Notes under the pieces: model-generated
Seen by the model: the letters and a program-made list of their open reading frames with translations, nothing else
The model's database searches: none
What the model was told of the DNA's origin: nothing
NCBI RefSeq assembly: GCF_018139685.1
Contig: NZ_JAGSPN010000006.1
Location: forward strand, 62,001 to 126,000
Direction of reading: 5' to 3'
Length of the DNA: 64,000 nt
Origin: Cognatundibacterium luofuense
GTDB taxonomy: Bacteria > Pseudomonadota > Gammaproteobacteria > Burkholderiales > Burkholderiaceae_D
Shown here: positions 8,743 to 19,122 of the stretch, one piece after another
Numbering within the stretch: position 1 is the stretch's first letter
Layout: each line of letters opens with the position of its first letter
Translations under genes and position numbers: made by a program

Positions 8743-9605
8743 TGCAATACTCCGAGATAAGCCGACACGATTTTCTCACCCCACAACAAGGCGATCAGAC
8801 CGGCAAATGCCAGATATGGACCAAAAGATAAGCGGGTGGAAAAGCCCATACGTGACATCAGGATCAGGGTAATGCCGATCACAGAACCGGTTGCGGACGA
8901 CAGCAGAATAATCAGCGGCAGCATTTTCCAGCCCATCCATGCACCGAGTGCAGCCAGCATTTTGAAGTCGCCCTGACCAAAGCCATCCTGCTTTTTCAAG
9001 AGTTTGTATGTGCCGTTCACCAGCCACAAAGCAAGATATCCCGCTGCAGCGCCGAGAACAGCATCTGCGGGACTTGTGAAAACGGATTGTGTATTCAGCA
9101 GCAAGCCTATCCACAACAGCAACAGGGTCATATCGTCCGGTAGTAGCTGCACATCCGCATCAATCATCGTCAGCGTGATCAGGAAAAATACGAACAGCAC
9201 AGCCGCCATACCGGCGATGCCACTACCCAGCATCCAGATCAGACCGCCGGTTGCGAGACCTGTCACCAGTTCCACCAGCGGATAGCGTACCGAGATCGGT
9301 GCTTTGCATTCGCTGCATTTTCCCCGCAGGAACAGATAGCTTATGACGGGAATATTTTCCAGCGCCGTAATCTGATGTCCGCAATGCGGACAAGCAGAGC
9401 GCGGCACTACCAGGTTATAGGCATCCTGATGCGGCAGTGGTTCATTGCGGTATTCTGCAATAGCATTTTCCGATTCGCGATCAATGATGCGCGGATACCG
9501 GTGTATCACCACATTCAGAAAACTGCCGATCAGCAAACCAAAGATGCCAAGCGAAATGGCGCTGAGCCAGTCGCCCGGCGCCTGAAAAAAGACAGCTTCG
9601 AACAT
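8739..9605 (-). CDS. pilD: Type IV prepilin peptidase / N-methyltransferase PilD
   Basis: 288-residue inner-membrane aspartic protease that cleaves prepilin leaders and methylates the new N terminus. The zinc-binding cytoplasmic loop has C72-x2-C75 and C97-x2-C100. The catalytic aspartates are D149 (in MIDAD) and D213 (in GQGD). Several hydrophobic segments follow. It overlaps pilC by one codon junction and coaE by four bases, so pilB-pilC-pilD-coaE-zapD-yacG look like one operon. Confidence 0.95.
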   Translation of the reverse strand: MFEAVFFQAPGDWLSAISLGIFGLLIGSFLNVVIHRYPRIIDRESENAIAEYRNEPLPHQDAYNLVVPRSACPHCGHQITALENIPVISYLFLRGKCSECKAPISVRYPLVELVTGLATGGLIWMLGSGIAGMAAVLFVFFLITLTMIDADVQLLPDDMTLLLLWIGLLLNTQSVFTSPADAVLGAAAGYLALWLVNGTYKLLKKQDGFGQGDFKMLAALGAWMGWKMLPLIILLSSATGSVIGITLILMSRMGFSTRLSFGPYLAFAGLIALLWGEKIVSAYLGVLH

Positions 9606-10831
9606 CAGACAACCTGACCCAGTTTGAAAATAGGCAGATACATGGCAACCACCAGACCACCGATCAGTACACCCAGAATCACCATAATCAGTGGTTCCAT
9701 CAGGCTCGATAAAGATGCGACAGCCTCATCCACTTCTTCTTCGTAAAAGTCTGCGACCTTGCCCAGCATTGCATCCAGCGCACCGGATTCTTCACCGATG
9801 GCAACCATCTGCGTCACCATATTCGGGAATACGGCGGCATTCTGCATGGCAACAGTCAGACTGGTACCGGTACTGACTTCAGTCTGAATTTTAATCGTGG
9901 CATCAAGATAAACCGCGTTACCCGATGCGCCACCCACGGAATCCAGTGATTCCACCAGCGGCACACCGGCAGCAAACATCGTAGCCAGTGTACGTGTCCA
10001 GCGGGCGATCGTTGCTTTGCGGATCACTTCACCGAAAATCGGTAACTGCAGCAGGATGCGGTCCATGGCTCTTTGCATAGGAACCGAGCGACGCCAGCTC
10101 TGGAAGAAAAAGTAAATAGCGCCGAACAAACCGCCAAAAATCAGATACCAGTTGGCGACAAAGAAATCCGACAATGCCATCACAAACAGTGTCGGCGCAG
10201 GAAGTTCCGCACCGAAACTGGTGAACACTTGCTTAAATGCTGGTACCACCCAGATCATAATGACCGCGGTCACAATAAACGCCACGGACAGAATCGCAAT
10301 CGGATACGTCAGCGCAGATTTAATTTTCTTTTTGATCGCCAGCGTTTTTTCTTTGTACAGCGCCAGACGTGTCAGCAAGTCTTCCAGAATACCGGCCTGT
10401 TCACCGGCACCGACCAGATTGCAGAACAAGGCATCAAAATACAGCGGATATTTGCGGAAGGCCTGATTCAGGCTGGTACCGGTTTCCACGTCGCCGCGAA
10501 TGTCCATCAGCAGCTTGGAGACAGACGGATTGGCGTTACCTTTTGCAACAATATCGAAAGACTGCAGCAGCGGTACGCCGGCTTTCATCATGGTGGCCAG
10601 CTGACGTGTGAACAGCGTGATATCCGTGTCGGAAATACGTTTGCCGGAGCTGTAACTTTTCTTTTTCAGTTTGGTAACCAGAATGCCCTGACGACGCAAT
10701 GTTGCATTCACGATGGCCTGACCACCGGCGCGCATTTCGCCCTGAACCTTTTTACCGAACTTATCTTTGCCTTCCCATGCGTACAGGACTTCTTTGCTCT
10801 GTCGCGCCGGTTTGGCGGAATTGGTTGCCAT
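9605..10831 (-). CDS. pilC: Type IV pilus inner-membrane platform protein PilC
   Basis: 408 residues with two GspF/PilC domains (roughly 75-200 and 275-400), each followed by transmembrane segments. PilC couples the PilB motor to pilin polymerisation. The first 60 residues hold the cytoplasmic 'WEGKDKFGKKVQGEMRA' strand region. It starts 14 bases after the pilB stop and its stop overlaps the pilD start. Confidence 0.95.
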   Translation of the reverse strand: MATNSAKPARQSKEVLYAWEGKDKFGKKVQGEMRAGGQAIVNATLRRQGILVTKLKKKSYSSGKRISDTDITLFTRQLATMMKAGVPLLQSFDIVAKGNANPSVSKLLMDIRGDVETGTSLNQAFRKYPLYFDALFCNLVGAGEQAGILEDLLTRLALYKEKTLAIKKKIKSALTYPIAILSVAFIVTAVIMIWVVPAFKQVFTSFGAELPAPTLFVMALSDFFVANWYLIFGGLFGAIYFFFQSWRRSVPMQRAMDRILLQLPIFGEVIRKATIARWTRTLATMFAAGVPLVESLDSVGGASGNAVYLDATIKIQTEVSTGTSLTVAMQNAAVFPNMVTQMVAIGEESGALDAMLGKVADFYEEEVDEAVASLSSLMEPLIMVILGVLIGGLVVAMYLPIFKLGQVV

Positions 10832-10845
10832 TTGCCTTGCTCCGC

Positions 10846-12570
10846 TTATTCGTTAGTACATCCGAGGACTTCTTCCAGACTGGTAACGCCTTGTTTGACT
10901 TTTACCAGACCGGACTGGCGCAGATTGCGCACACCCTCGCGTTGACACTGTTCTTCGATTTCCATCGCTGTGCCATTGGAAAGAATGATACGCTCAATTT
11001 CCTCTGAAATCGGCATCAGTTGATAGATACCAACACGGCCTTTGTAACCGGTTCCGTTACATCTTTCGCAGCCAACCGGACCGTAAGGCTTCCAGGAACC
11101 ATCCAGATCATCCTCTTTAAAACCGGCGGCAAGCAATACTTCATCCAGCACTTCAATCGGTTGTTTGCAGGTGCACAAGCGGCGTGCAAGACGCTGGGCT
11201 GTAATCAGAATAACGGACGATGCGATGTTGAAAGGCGCAACGCCCATATTCATCAGACGGGTCAGCGTAGACGGTGCGTCGTTGGTATGCAGTGTGGAGA
11301 ACACCATATGACCAGTCTGCGCTGCTTTAATGGCAATATCGGCTGTTTCCAGATCACGAATCTCACCAACCATGATCACGTCAGGATCCTGACGCAGGAA
11401 AGATTTCAGCGCCGCAGAGAATGTCAGGCCAGCCTTATCGTTAACGTTCACCTGATTAATGCCCGGAAGATTGATCTCAGCCGGATCTTCAGCGGTAGAA
11501 ATATTAATACCCGGTTTATTAATCACATTCAGACAGGTGTACAGCGAGACCGTTTTACCCGAGCCTGTTGGGCCTGTAACCAGCACCATGCCATAAGGGC
11601 GCTGAATCGCATTCATCAGCACTTCTTTCTGATACGGTTCATAGCCCAGTGCGTCAATGCCCAGTTGCGCCTGAGACGCATCCAGAATACGCATTACAAT
11701 TTTTTCACCGAACAGCGTTGGCAGCGTACTGACACGGAAGTCGATCGATTTGCTGCCAAGATTTAACTTCATCCGGCCATCTTGCGGAACACGTTTTTCT
11801 GAAATATCTAATTTAGAAATGACTTTGATACGTGAAGCCAGTTTATCTCGAATGGAAAGCGGAGGCTGAGCGATTTCACGAAGTTCTCCGTCAATACGGA
11901 AGCGGATACGATAAAACTTTTCAAATGGTTCGAAGTGCAGATCGGATGCGCCCATATTGATTGCATCGATGAGCATTTTAGTCAGAAATTTAACGATAGG
12001 TGCATCGTCAACTTCATTCGCCTGCGTATCCGGTACGGCGGCGGCAACATCTTCTTCCTTGAAGTCGACATCGAAATCATCACTACCTAAATCATTCAGT
12101 GCCTGTTCTGAAGATTTACTGATTTTCTCAATAATTTTGCTCAGAACATCGTGATGCACGATGACCAGTTCCAGTGCCAGACCGCTCTGAAATTTCACCT
12201 GATCCAGCACGGAATTGTTGGTTGGGTCAGAAACTGCCAGATACAGCTTGTTGCCTTTTTTTGCAATCGGCAAAATCTTTTGCGAGATCACCAGCTTCAG
12301 TTCGACCAGTTTCTCCGGCAGCATACTTTCATTCAGTGCGCTGATGTCCAGTAGCGGATACCCGAAGGTTTCTGAACAGAAGGTCGCCAGATCGCGTGCC
12401 GGTAATTCGCCGGATTGCACCATGGCATCTACAAAGGAAATCTTTTCTGCACCTGCTTTTTTAACGATGGTTTCAACCTGTGCAGCGTTAAGCAGATTGC
12501 CCTGCATCAGCGCGCGCGCCAGGCCGGGTGTTGCGTTCTGTGTCGGGGTATTCGGTGGGACGGCAGACAT
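10846..12570 (-). CDS. pilB: Type IV pilus assembly ATPase PilB
   Basis: 574-residue secretion ATPase that powers pilus extension. It has the N-terminal N1D/T2SSE-N domain, Walker A GPTGSGKT (about 332-339), an Asp/Walker B region 'DPDVIMVGEIRD', and near the C terminus a tetracysteine zinc site (CTC ... CERC). It is the first gene of the minus-strand operon to yacG. The 560 bases upstream carry no pilin gene, so the pilins are encoded elsewhere. Confidence 0.95.
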   Translation of the reverse strand: MSAVPPNTPTQNATPGLARALMQGNLLNAAQVETIVKKAGAEKISFVDAMVQSGELPARDLATFCSETFGYPLLDISALNESMLPEKLVELKLVISQKILPIAKKGNKLYLAVSDPTNNSVLDQVKFQSGLALELVIVHHDVLSKIIEKISKSSEQALNDLGSDDFDVDFKEEDVAAAVPDTQANEVDDAPIVKFLTKMLIDAINMGASDLHFEPFEKFYRIRFRIDGELREIAQPPLSIRDKLASRIKVISKLDISEKRVPQDGRMKLNLGSKSIDFRVSTLPTLFGEKIVMRILDASQAQLGIDALGYEPYQKEVLMNAIQRPYGMVLVTGPTGSGKTVSLYTCLNVINKPGINISTAEDPAEINLPGINQVNVNDKAGLTFSAALKSFLRQDPDVIMVGEIRDLETADIAIKAAQTGHMVFSTLHTNDAPSTLTRLMNMGVAPFNIASSVILITAQRLARRLCTCKQPIEVLDEVLLAAGFKEDDLDGSWKPYGPVGCERCNGTGYKGRVGIYQLMPISEEIERIILSNGTAMEIEEQCQREGVRNLRQSGLVKVKQGVTSLEEVLGCTNE

Positions 12571-13085
12571 AATGATCTATCAGTAAGAGTGAGCCGGGCC
12601 GCATAAGTCCAGGCGCATTAGTGTTTCGCTATTGCCTGTTTTATTCAGCAGCGTAGCTGAGCAGTATGTGCACTGAATTTTGTCGGTTCGGGTACGCATG
12701 TGGAAATCACCAAAAAGCGTCGTCCGGTACTGACAAAGCGGTTGTTTTAAGGCGCGATGAAATGACCGGACTGGCCTGACGCCTGGGCACTGCCTTTCAT
12801 TTCGCTACCGGTTTAGCCTGTCTGATGGCATGCGCTGAAGGCGCAGAACGGATCAGACCGTGCTGGTCGGATTGCTGAACAGGGTGAGTGCTGCGGGCGC
12901 AGGATTGCCTTACGATAATGCAACCAGTGCCCGGATTTGTAAAGAGATACTACTTTTTTTTACAACTGGATCGTGAAATAACGCAATATCGGCGCACATT
13001 CAGCGCGGATCAGTACTGTTATCAGAAATAGCAGCTGAAATTTTTTCTGAATAACTTTCCGGCGGATATTTTGTAAAACGGAAAT
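12571..13085. other. 515-base gene-free interval between pilB and ispB
   Basis: Both flanking genes are on the minus strand. No open frame here has a ribosome site or recognisable product. The pilB promoter must lie in its left part, but I see no convincing -35/-10 or -24/-12 pair. A TTGTAAA ... TTTACAA pair with a long T run occurs near 12937-12965; it is too widely spaced to call an operator. Confidence 0.5.
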
Positions 13086-13113
13086 AAAAAAGGATGTCCG
13101 CAGACATCCTTTT
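13086..13113 (-). terminator. Terminator downstream of ispB
   Basis: Read on the minus strand: GGATGTC-TGCG-GACATCC followed by TTTTTTATTT. The stem is perfect, and the A/T flanks make it usable in both directions. It starts about 20 bases after the ispB stop. Confidence 0.85.
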
Positions 13114-13132
13114 CCGATTCAAAGCCAGAGAA

Positions 13133-14113
13133 TCAGTGATTGCGACTGACCGCGAAGCGGCTCAGACGTATCAGCGCATCTTTATATGCGGATTCGGGTA
13201 AAACTGACACCGCGGCTTCTGCACGTGCGGCCGCATCTTCTGCCTCTTTGCGGGTGTAATCCAGTGCACCGGATTGTGTGATGGCTTGCAGAATATCTGC
13301 GAAGCGGCTTTCATCGCCTTGCTCAATACAGTCACGCACCAGCTGGCGCTCTTCGTCACTACCGTTTTTCATCAGATAAATCAGCGGCAGTGTTGGTTTG
13401 CCTTCGCGCAGATCATCGCCGACGTTTTTGCCGATTTCTTCCGAGTTGCCGGAATAATCCAGTACATCGTCGATCAACTGGAACGCAGTACCGAGGCAGC
13501 GGCCGTATTCACCGGCGGCACGAATCTGTTCTTCCGACGCGCCGGCGATCAGTGCACCGATTTCACCTGCGGCTTCAAACAGCTTAGCCGTTTTGGATTC
13601 GATGACTTTCAGGTAACGCTCTTCAGTGACGTCCGGATCGTGCATATTCAGCAATTGCAGCACTTCGCCTTCGGCAATCACATTGGTTGCATCGGCCAGG
13701 ATCTGCATGACGCGCATGCTGTTGATGTTGACCATCATCTGGAAAGCGCGCGAATACAGGAAGTCGCCGACCAGTACGGAGGCTGCATTGCCGAACAGCG
13801 CATTGGCTGTCTGGCGACCACGGCGCAGAGAGGACTCATCAACCACATCATCATGCAGCAGTGTTGCTGTATGGATAAACTCCACAATCGCTGCCAGATC
13901 ATAATGATGCTTGCCCTGATAATTGCAGGCATTGGCCATCAGTAATACCAGTACAGGACGGATGCGTTTGCCGCCGGCGCTGATGATGTATTCGGCAATC
14001 TGGCTAACCAGTGCGACATCGGAATGGAGTTGTTGCCGGATTACCTGGTTCACGGCATTCAGGTCTGGCGCGATAAGATCGGCGACCGGATTCGGTTGTA
14101 CGGGGGAAGACAA
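13133..14113 (-). CDS. ispB: Octaprenyl diphosphate synthase
   Basis: All-trans polyprenyl synthase that makes the side chain of ubiquinone. The first Asp-rich motif DDVVD is at about 88-92 and the second is LIDDVLDY. The frame is open to an ATG at 14239, but I chose TTG 14113. AGG lies about 8 bases upstream, the product is 326 residues like its relatives, and a perfect TATAAT (14147-14152, minus strand) lies between the two starts, so the longer form would begin upstream of the transcript. It is divergent from rplU, the usual arrangement. Confidence 0.88.
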   Translation of the reverse strand: MSSPVQPNPVADLIAPDLNAVNQVIRQQLHSDVALVSQIAEYIISAGGKRIRPVLVLLMANACNYQGKHHYDLAAIVEFIHTATLLHDDVVDESSLRRGRQTANALFGNAASVLVGDFLYSRAFQMMVNINSMRVMQILADATNVIAEGEVLQLLNMHDPDVTEERYLKVIESKTAKLFEAAGEIGALIAGASEEQIRAAGEYGRCLGTAFQLIDDVLDYSGNSEEIGKNVGDDLREGKPTLPLIYLMKNGSDEERQLVRDCIEQGDESRFADILQAITQSGALDYTRKEAEDAAARAEAAVSVLPESAYKDALIRLSRFAVSRNH

Positions 14114-14146
14114 GGTCTTTACCTGCAAGAATTTCGAAATGCGCAG

Positions 14147-14152
14147 ATTATA
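14147..14152 (-). promoter_or_regulatory. -10 element of ispB
   Basis: TATAAT on the minus strand, with transcription expected to start near 14140, about 27 bases before the TTG start. I see no good -35 hexamer at 16-18 bases. Confidence 0.45.
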
Positions 14153-14279
14153 CGACGATGGGCTGAAAATTGCTCTTCTCGCATCCGTCAGGTTTGCGAT
14201 TCGCCGGTTTGCGGGTTGAAAAACCAACATCAGCGACAAGGTTTCTCTGAGGACTGCTCAAAAAATACGCAAATTTGTT

Positions 14280-14308
14280 TTGACGTGATTTTCTGGGCTC
14301 TGTATAAT
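14280..14308 (+). promoter_or_regulatory. Sigma-70 promoter of rplU-rpmA
   Basis: TTGACG (14280-14285), 17-base spacer, TATAAT (14303-14308). Near-consensus, as expected for ribosomal protein genes. The expected start is near 14315, leaving a leader of about 65 bases before the rplU ATG. Confidence 0.88.
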
Positions 14309-14379
14309 CACGCGTTTTCCCGCGAGCAGTTTACTGTTGGCAGGAAAAATTTCTAGATTATTTATATACGAGGTTAACC

Positions 14380-14691
14380 ATGTACGCGGTCATAAAAACC
14401 GGCGGCAAACAGTATAAAGTTGCTGCTGGCGAAAAACTCAAAGTAGAACAGATACCAGCTGACATCGGCGCCGAAATCACTCTGGATCAGGTGCTCGCAG
14501 TGGGCGCAGGTGAGTCCATCAAATTTGGTGCTCCGCTGGTCGAAGGTGCAACGGTGCTGGCTACAGTAGTAAGCCACGGTCGTCACGACAAAGTACGTAT
14601 TTTCAAAATGCGTCGTCGTAAGCACTACCAGAAACGTCAGGGCCATCGCCAAAACTACACTGAACTGCAAATCGTTGCTATCAACGGTTAA
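14380..14691 (+). CDS. rplU: 50S ribosomal protein L21
   Basis: 103 residues, normal length. The start '[15 protein letters not shown]' and the [16 protein letters not shown] tail region are diagnostic of L21. First gene of the rplU-rpmA unit, 40 bases before rpmA, behind a strong promoter. Confidence 0.98.
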   Translation: MYAVIKTGGKQYKVAAGEKLKVEQIPADIGAEITLDQVLAVGAGESIKFGAPLVEGATVLATVVSHGRHDKVRIFKMRRRKHYQKRQGHRQNYTELQIVAING

Positions 14692-14731
14692 TTCAGCAAG
14701 TTATCACACTATTTTTAGGAGCTAATTAAAA

Positions 14732-14989
14732 ATGGCACACAAAAAGGGCGGCGGCACCACGCGCAACGGTCGTGACTCAGAATCGAAACGCCTTGGCGTT
14801 AAAGTTTACGGCGGCCAAAAAATCAATGCTGGCGGCATTATCGTTCGTCAACGCGGCACACGTGTTCACGCAGGTGAAAACGTTGGTGTGGGTAAAGACC
14901 ACACTCTGTTCGCACTGACAGACGGCACAGTGAAGTTCGCAATCAAAGGTGCTGCAAAGCATCAATACGCGATCGTTGTTGCAGCATAA
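14732..14989 (+). CDS. rpmA: 50S ribosomal protein L27
   Basis: 85 residues beginning '[16 protein letters not shown]', the canonical L27 N terminus that reaches the peptidyl transferase centre. There is no N-terminal extension needing cleavage of the Firmicutes type. TAGGAG lies upstream. A terminator follows at 15028-15056. Confidence 0.98.
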   Translation: MAHKKGGGTTRNGRDSESKRLGVKVYGGQKINAGGIIVRQRGTRVHAGENVGVGKDHTLFALTDGTVKFAIKGAAKHQYAIVVAA

Positions 14990-15027
14990 TCCGGATATAC
15001 CCGGATCCGGCTGTAGCCACTACAATG

Positions 15028-15057
15028 AAAAGGCTCTGCCCTGTGCAGGGCCTTTTT
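15028..15057 (+). terminator. Terminator after rpmA
   Basis: AAAAGGC...GCCCTG-TG-CAGGGC...CTTTTT hairpin followed by a T-rich stretch. obgE begins 78 bases later and so probably depends on its own promoter or on read-through. Confidence 0.75.
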
Positions 15058-15125
15058 AGTTTTAAGAAATCCTCTATAAATCCGGTGTGCTTACCAGGTT
15101 CAGGGATTTATATAAGCTTTTTTAG

Positions 15126-16247
<1,122 letters not shown>

Positions 16248-16268
16248 TGTTCGTTGCCAGTACTTTCA

Positions 16269-16295
16269 AAACCCGGCCATGTGCCGGGTTTTTTA
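16269..16295 (+). terminator. Terminator after obgE
   Basis: Perfect 9-bp stem AAACCCGGC / GCCGGGTTT with loop CATGT and a six-T tail, 21 bases after the stop. Confidence 0.92.
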
Positions 16296-16384
16296 TTGCC
16301 ACTGTCATGCAGAATGCACCGGTTTTATGATCAGGAATGCAGCAGATTTCTAATTTGTGCTAAAAATTTTCGGCTAAATTGAAA

Positions 16385-16390
16385 TATAAT
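16385..16390 (+). promoter_or_regulatory. -10 element of proB
   Basis: Perfect TATAAT in an A/T-rich stretch 52 bases before the proB start; no matching -35 at standard spacing. Confidence 0.4.
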
Positions 16391-16441
16391 TCAGTAATTA
16401 ATCGGTGTTTCTGAATAAAGTAAGACAATAACAGGTGAGCA

Positions 16442-17560
16442 ATGAGTGCAGTGATACAGCAGGCAAAACGCATCATTATTAAAGTGGGGTCGTCACTGGT
16501 GACCAATGACGGGCAGGGGCTGGATCAGCGAGCGATTGCGAACTGGGCACAGCAGATTGCCGCGCTGCGCGCAGCCGGTAAAGAAGTCGTGCTGGTCAGT
16601 TCCGGTGCGATTGCCGAAGGACGGCAGCGGCTGGGGTTTGCCCGCAGGCCGACAGCGATTCATGAATTGCAAGCTTGCGCGGCAGTCGGTCAGATGGGAC
16701 TGGCCCAGATTTACGAAACCTGTTTCGCTGCATTCGGCATGCGTACCGCGCAGATTCTGCTGACCCATGCTGATCTGGCAGACCGCGAACGTTATCTGAA
16801 TGCCCGTTCCACGCTGTTTACGCTACTGGGACTGGGTGTGGTGCCGGTCATCAATGAAAACGATACCGTGGTCACAGATGAAATCAAATTCGGTGATAAC
16901 GATACGCTCGGGGCACTGGTGGCGAATCTGATTGAAGCGGATGCGCTGGTGATTCTGACGGATCAGACCGGCCTGTACACCGCCGATCCGCGCAAAGTGC
17001 CGGATGCACAACTGGTGCGCGAAGGCCGTGCCGGTGATCCTGCACTGGAAGCGATGGCCGGCGGCGCAGGCAGCAGCCTCGGACGCGGCGGCATGCTGAC
17101 GAAAATTCTGGCGGCGAAACGTGCTGCGAAATCCGGTGCCAGTACGGTGATTGCCTGTGGTCGTGAAACCGCAGTGCTGCAAAGACTGGCGGCCGGCGAG
17201 GCGATCGGCACGCAATTACATGCAGCGACTGCACCACTGGCGGCACGTAAGCAGTGGATGGCAGATCATTTGCAAACGGCAGGCAGCCTGACACTGGATG
17301 ATGGTGCCGTTGCCAAGCTGACGCGTGAAGGCAAATCCCTGCTGCCGATCGGCGTGACTGCAGTGCAGGGCGAGTTCAGCCGCGGTGCGGTGGTGACTTG
17401 TCTCGATAGTCAGGGGCAGCCAGTGGCGCGTGGTTTATGCAATTACGCCAGTTCGGATGCGCGCCGTATTTTGCGCAAACCTTCGTCTGACATCGCGGCG
17501 ATACTGGGTTTCATTGAAGAACCTGAACTGATCCATCGCGACAATCTGGTGTTGCTGTAA
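16442..17560 (+). CDS. proB: Glutamate 5-kinase
   Basis: 372 residues; phosphorylates glutamate in the first step of proline synthesis and is usually inhibited by proline. The amino acid kinase domain covers about 8-255 ([35 protein letters not shown]). A PUA domain fills about 278-360. AGGTGA precedes the ATG. obgE-proB order is common in beta-proteobacteria. proA is not adjacent. Confidence 0.96.
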   Translation: MSAVIQQAKRIIIKVGSSLVTNDGQGLDQRAIANWAQQIAALRAAGKEVVLVSSGAIAEGRQRLGFARRPTAIHELQACAAVGQMGLAQIYETCFAAFGMRTAQILLTHADLADRERYLNARSTLFTLLGLGVVPVINENDTVVTDEIKFGDNDTLGALVANLIEADALVILTDQTGLYTADPRKVPDAQLVREGRAGDPALEAMAGGAGSSLGRGGMLTKILAAKRAAKSGASTVIACGRETAVLQRLAAGEAIGTQLHAATAPLAARKQWMADHLQTAGSLTLDDGAVAKLTREGKSLLPIGVTAVQGEFSRGAVVTCLDSQGQPVARGLCNYASSDARRILRKPSSDIAAILGFIEEPELIHRDNLVLL

Positions 17561-17644
17561 AGGCGGCAGGCCGGGAAGCTGTTGAACGAACTGAAAGCTG
17601 CCTGGTAATGGTCAAGAAGGCCAAAAAACGGCCAAAAACACCTC

Positions 17645-17730
17645 AAATGCGGATTCTGGCATAGCGATCCGGCGGTCGTCGGCAGAAACTCTGGCGCTCC
17701 GTAAATGCCTGATGCGGCGTTCTGCATAAT
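17645..17730. repeat. Dispersed structured repeat, copy A
   Basis: An 86-base element in the tail-to-tail gap between proB and the CNP1-like gene; copy B is at 29811-29895. The two share an identical 18-base core (GGCGGTCGTCGGCAGAAA at 17671-17688) and the right end TTCTGCATAAT, and by eye match at about four of five positions. In each copy a TGCGG(A)-TTCTGCA-like unit occurs twice at an exact period of 65 bases (17648 and 17713 here). Inverted arms TTCTG(G)C / GCAGAA can fold it into a hairpin. Confidence 0.75.
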
Positions 17731-17750
17731 GTCAGCACGCATAACGACAA

Positions 17751-17784
17751 TAAAAAACCGTTCCGGCCGGAGGCGGGAACGGTT
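17751..17784 (-). terminator. Terminator of the CNP1-like gene
   Basis: On the minus strand, AACCGTTCC and GGAACGGTT form a perfect 9-bp stem followed by TTTTTTATTG. It lies 25 bases after the stop of the gene at 17809-18321. Confidence 0.85.
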
Positions 17785-17808
17785 TGCTGACATGTCTTGC
17801 CGACCGTG

Positions 17809-18321
17809 TCAGATTTTCTTTTGCGGATAACGCTGGCCTTTTAAGCGCTGGATCATCTCCGGCACTTTACCGGCAATCGTATTGCCATCGCATAAATACT
17901 CGGTGTACAGCACATGATGCTGCTTGTTCGCATCGGTTTGTGAAATCCGTGTCCAGTCTGCGCGACGCGCATTTGACCAACTGCCGTCAGGGCGACCAAA
18001 CGCAAACAGTTTTTTCTCATACGTGGAACAGCGCAAGCCTTCGTAACTCACATTGCGCGCACCGGCAGAACTGGTGGCAACCAGTGTGTAACGGATGGTG
18101 CCATCTGCTGCGATACTGAGCGAGTTGGCATCAATCTGAAACTGGATCGTGCCGGTCTGATGGAAGGTCAGTAAAGCATCTGCGGCTGGCGCGGCAGGTA
18201 ATTGCAGCGCTGCTTCAGTCCATTCTTTTTCATCTTCAGCCTGCGCAGGAACCTGCAGTGCAGCGCCAAATACAGCTGCCAGCAGTGCGCAGCGAATTAC
18301 AGAAAAGCGGGAAGATTTCAT
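17809..18321 (-). CDS. Exported CNP1-like family protein
   Basis: 170-residue protein with a clear signal peptide (hydrophobic residues about 10-24, cleavage after VPAQA near residue 28). The mature part has the '[18 protein letters not shown]' and 'YTEYLCDG' segments of the CNP1-like family of beta-proteobacteria, with two cysteines that may pair in the periplasm. Function unknown. It overlaps rppH by four bases at its 5' end, so it is probably co-transcribed with the decapping enzyme. Confidence 0.7.
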   Translation of the reverse strand: MKSSRFSVIRCALLAAVFGAALQVPAQAEDEKEWTEAALQLPAAPAADALLTFHQTGTIQFQIDANSLSIAADGTIRYTLVATSSAGARNVSYEGLRCSTYEKKLFAFGRPDGSWSNARRADWTRISQTDANKQHHVLYTEYLCDGNTIAGKVPEMIQRLKGQRYPQKKI

Positions 18322-18902
18322 TCCTGACCTGCCTCCTCGGGCGTGGCCTCAGTTACCGGCCGGTTGGTATTGGTGGGGATGCGCGGTGTGCGCTGCTGAT
18401 GGTGCTGACGACGCTGACGTGCGTGATCGGGGCGATTCAGGAAGCGGGATAATTCCTGCAGCGCCAGCTGATAGACGCCGCGCTTGAATTCAATCACCAC
18501 ATCCAGCGGTACCCAGTATTCATGCCAGCGCCATGCATCGAATTCCGGATGGTCGGAAGCGCGCAGATTCACGTCGCAGTCACGTCCCAGCATGCGCAGC
18601 AGAAACCAGATTTGCTTCTGACCACGGTAATGGCCACGCACTTCACGTTTAATGAAATGATCCGGCACTTCATAGCGCAGCCAGTCGCGGGTGCGGCCGA
18701 TGATTTTCACATGCTGTGGTAACAGGCCGGTTTCTTCTTCCAGCTCACGAAACATAGCCTGTTCCGGCGATTCACCATATTTGATGCCGCCTTGCGGAAA
18801 TTGCCATGAATGTTCACGTACCCGCTTGCCCCACCACACCTGATTGTTGGCGTTCAGCAAAATTATGCCTACGTTAGGGCGAAAGCCTTCACGGTCTAGC
18901 AT
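18318..18902 (-). CDS. rppH: RNA pyrophosphohydrolase
   Basis: Nudix enzyme that removes pyrophosphate from mRNA 5' ends and starts RNase E decay. I start it at ATG 18902 (194 residues), preceded by GAGG 7 bases away; an in-frame TTG four codons upstream overlaps that ribosome site. The N terminus '[17 protein letters not shown]' is canonical. The Nudix box is at about 38-60 (GGIKYGE...RELEEETG). The C-terminal 35 residues are basic and proline/glutamine-rich, a tail often seen in proteobacterial RppH. Confidence 0.92.
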   Translation of the reverse strand: MLDREGFRPNVGIILLNANNQVWWGKRVREHSWQFPQGGIKYGESPEQAMFRELEEETGLLPQHVKIIGRTRDWLRYEVPDHFIKREVRGHYRGQKQIWFLLRMLGRDCDVNLRASDHPEFDAWRWHEYWVPLDVVIEFKRGVYQLALQELSRFLNRPDHARQRRQHHQQRTPRIPTNTNRPVTEATPEEAGQE

Positions 18903-19122
18903 AGTTAACCTCAATACTTTCTGTGACTAATTGTGCAACTTTCTCTACGCGGGTAATGCGTGGCCAGGCCGTTCAGGTCTGCGGCCAGTGCTCAGGAGGT
19001 CTGAAAACAATCATGTAATTCCGAATTTCCATCATGTTGCGCGTAAAGAAGTCGGCGCATTAGCCAACTAATCCTTTAAAATTGAGTTGATTATAACCTT
19101 CCATTTAAAAAGAATCACTGCC

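Noticed and set aside
12571-13132. Looked for a pilin gene or pilin remnant near pilB
   Set aside because: No frame encodes a prepilin leader with the G-F-T-L-x-E pattern.
16362-16390. Full sigma-70 promoter before proB
   Set aside because: Only the -10 is good; the nearest TTG-type hexamer is 24 bases away, so only the -10 is listed.
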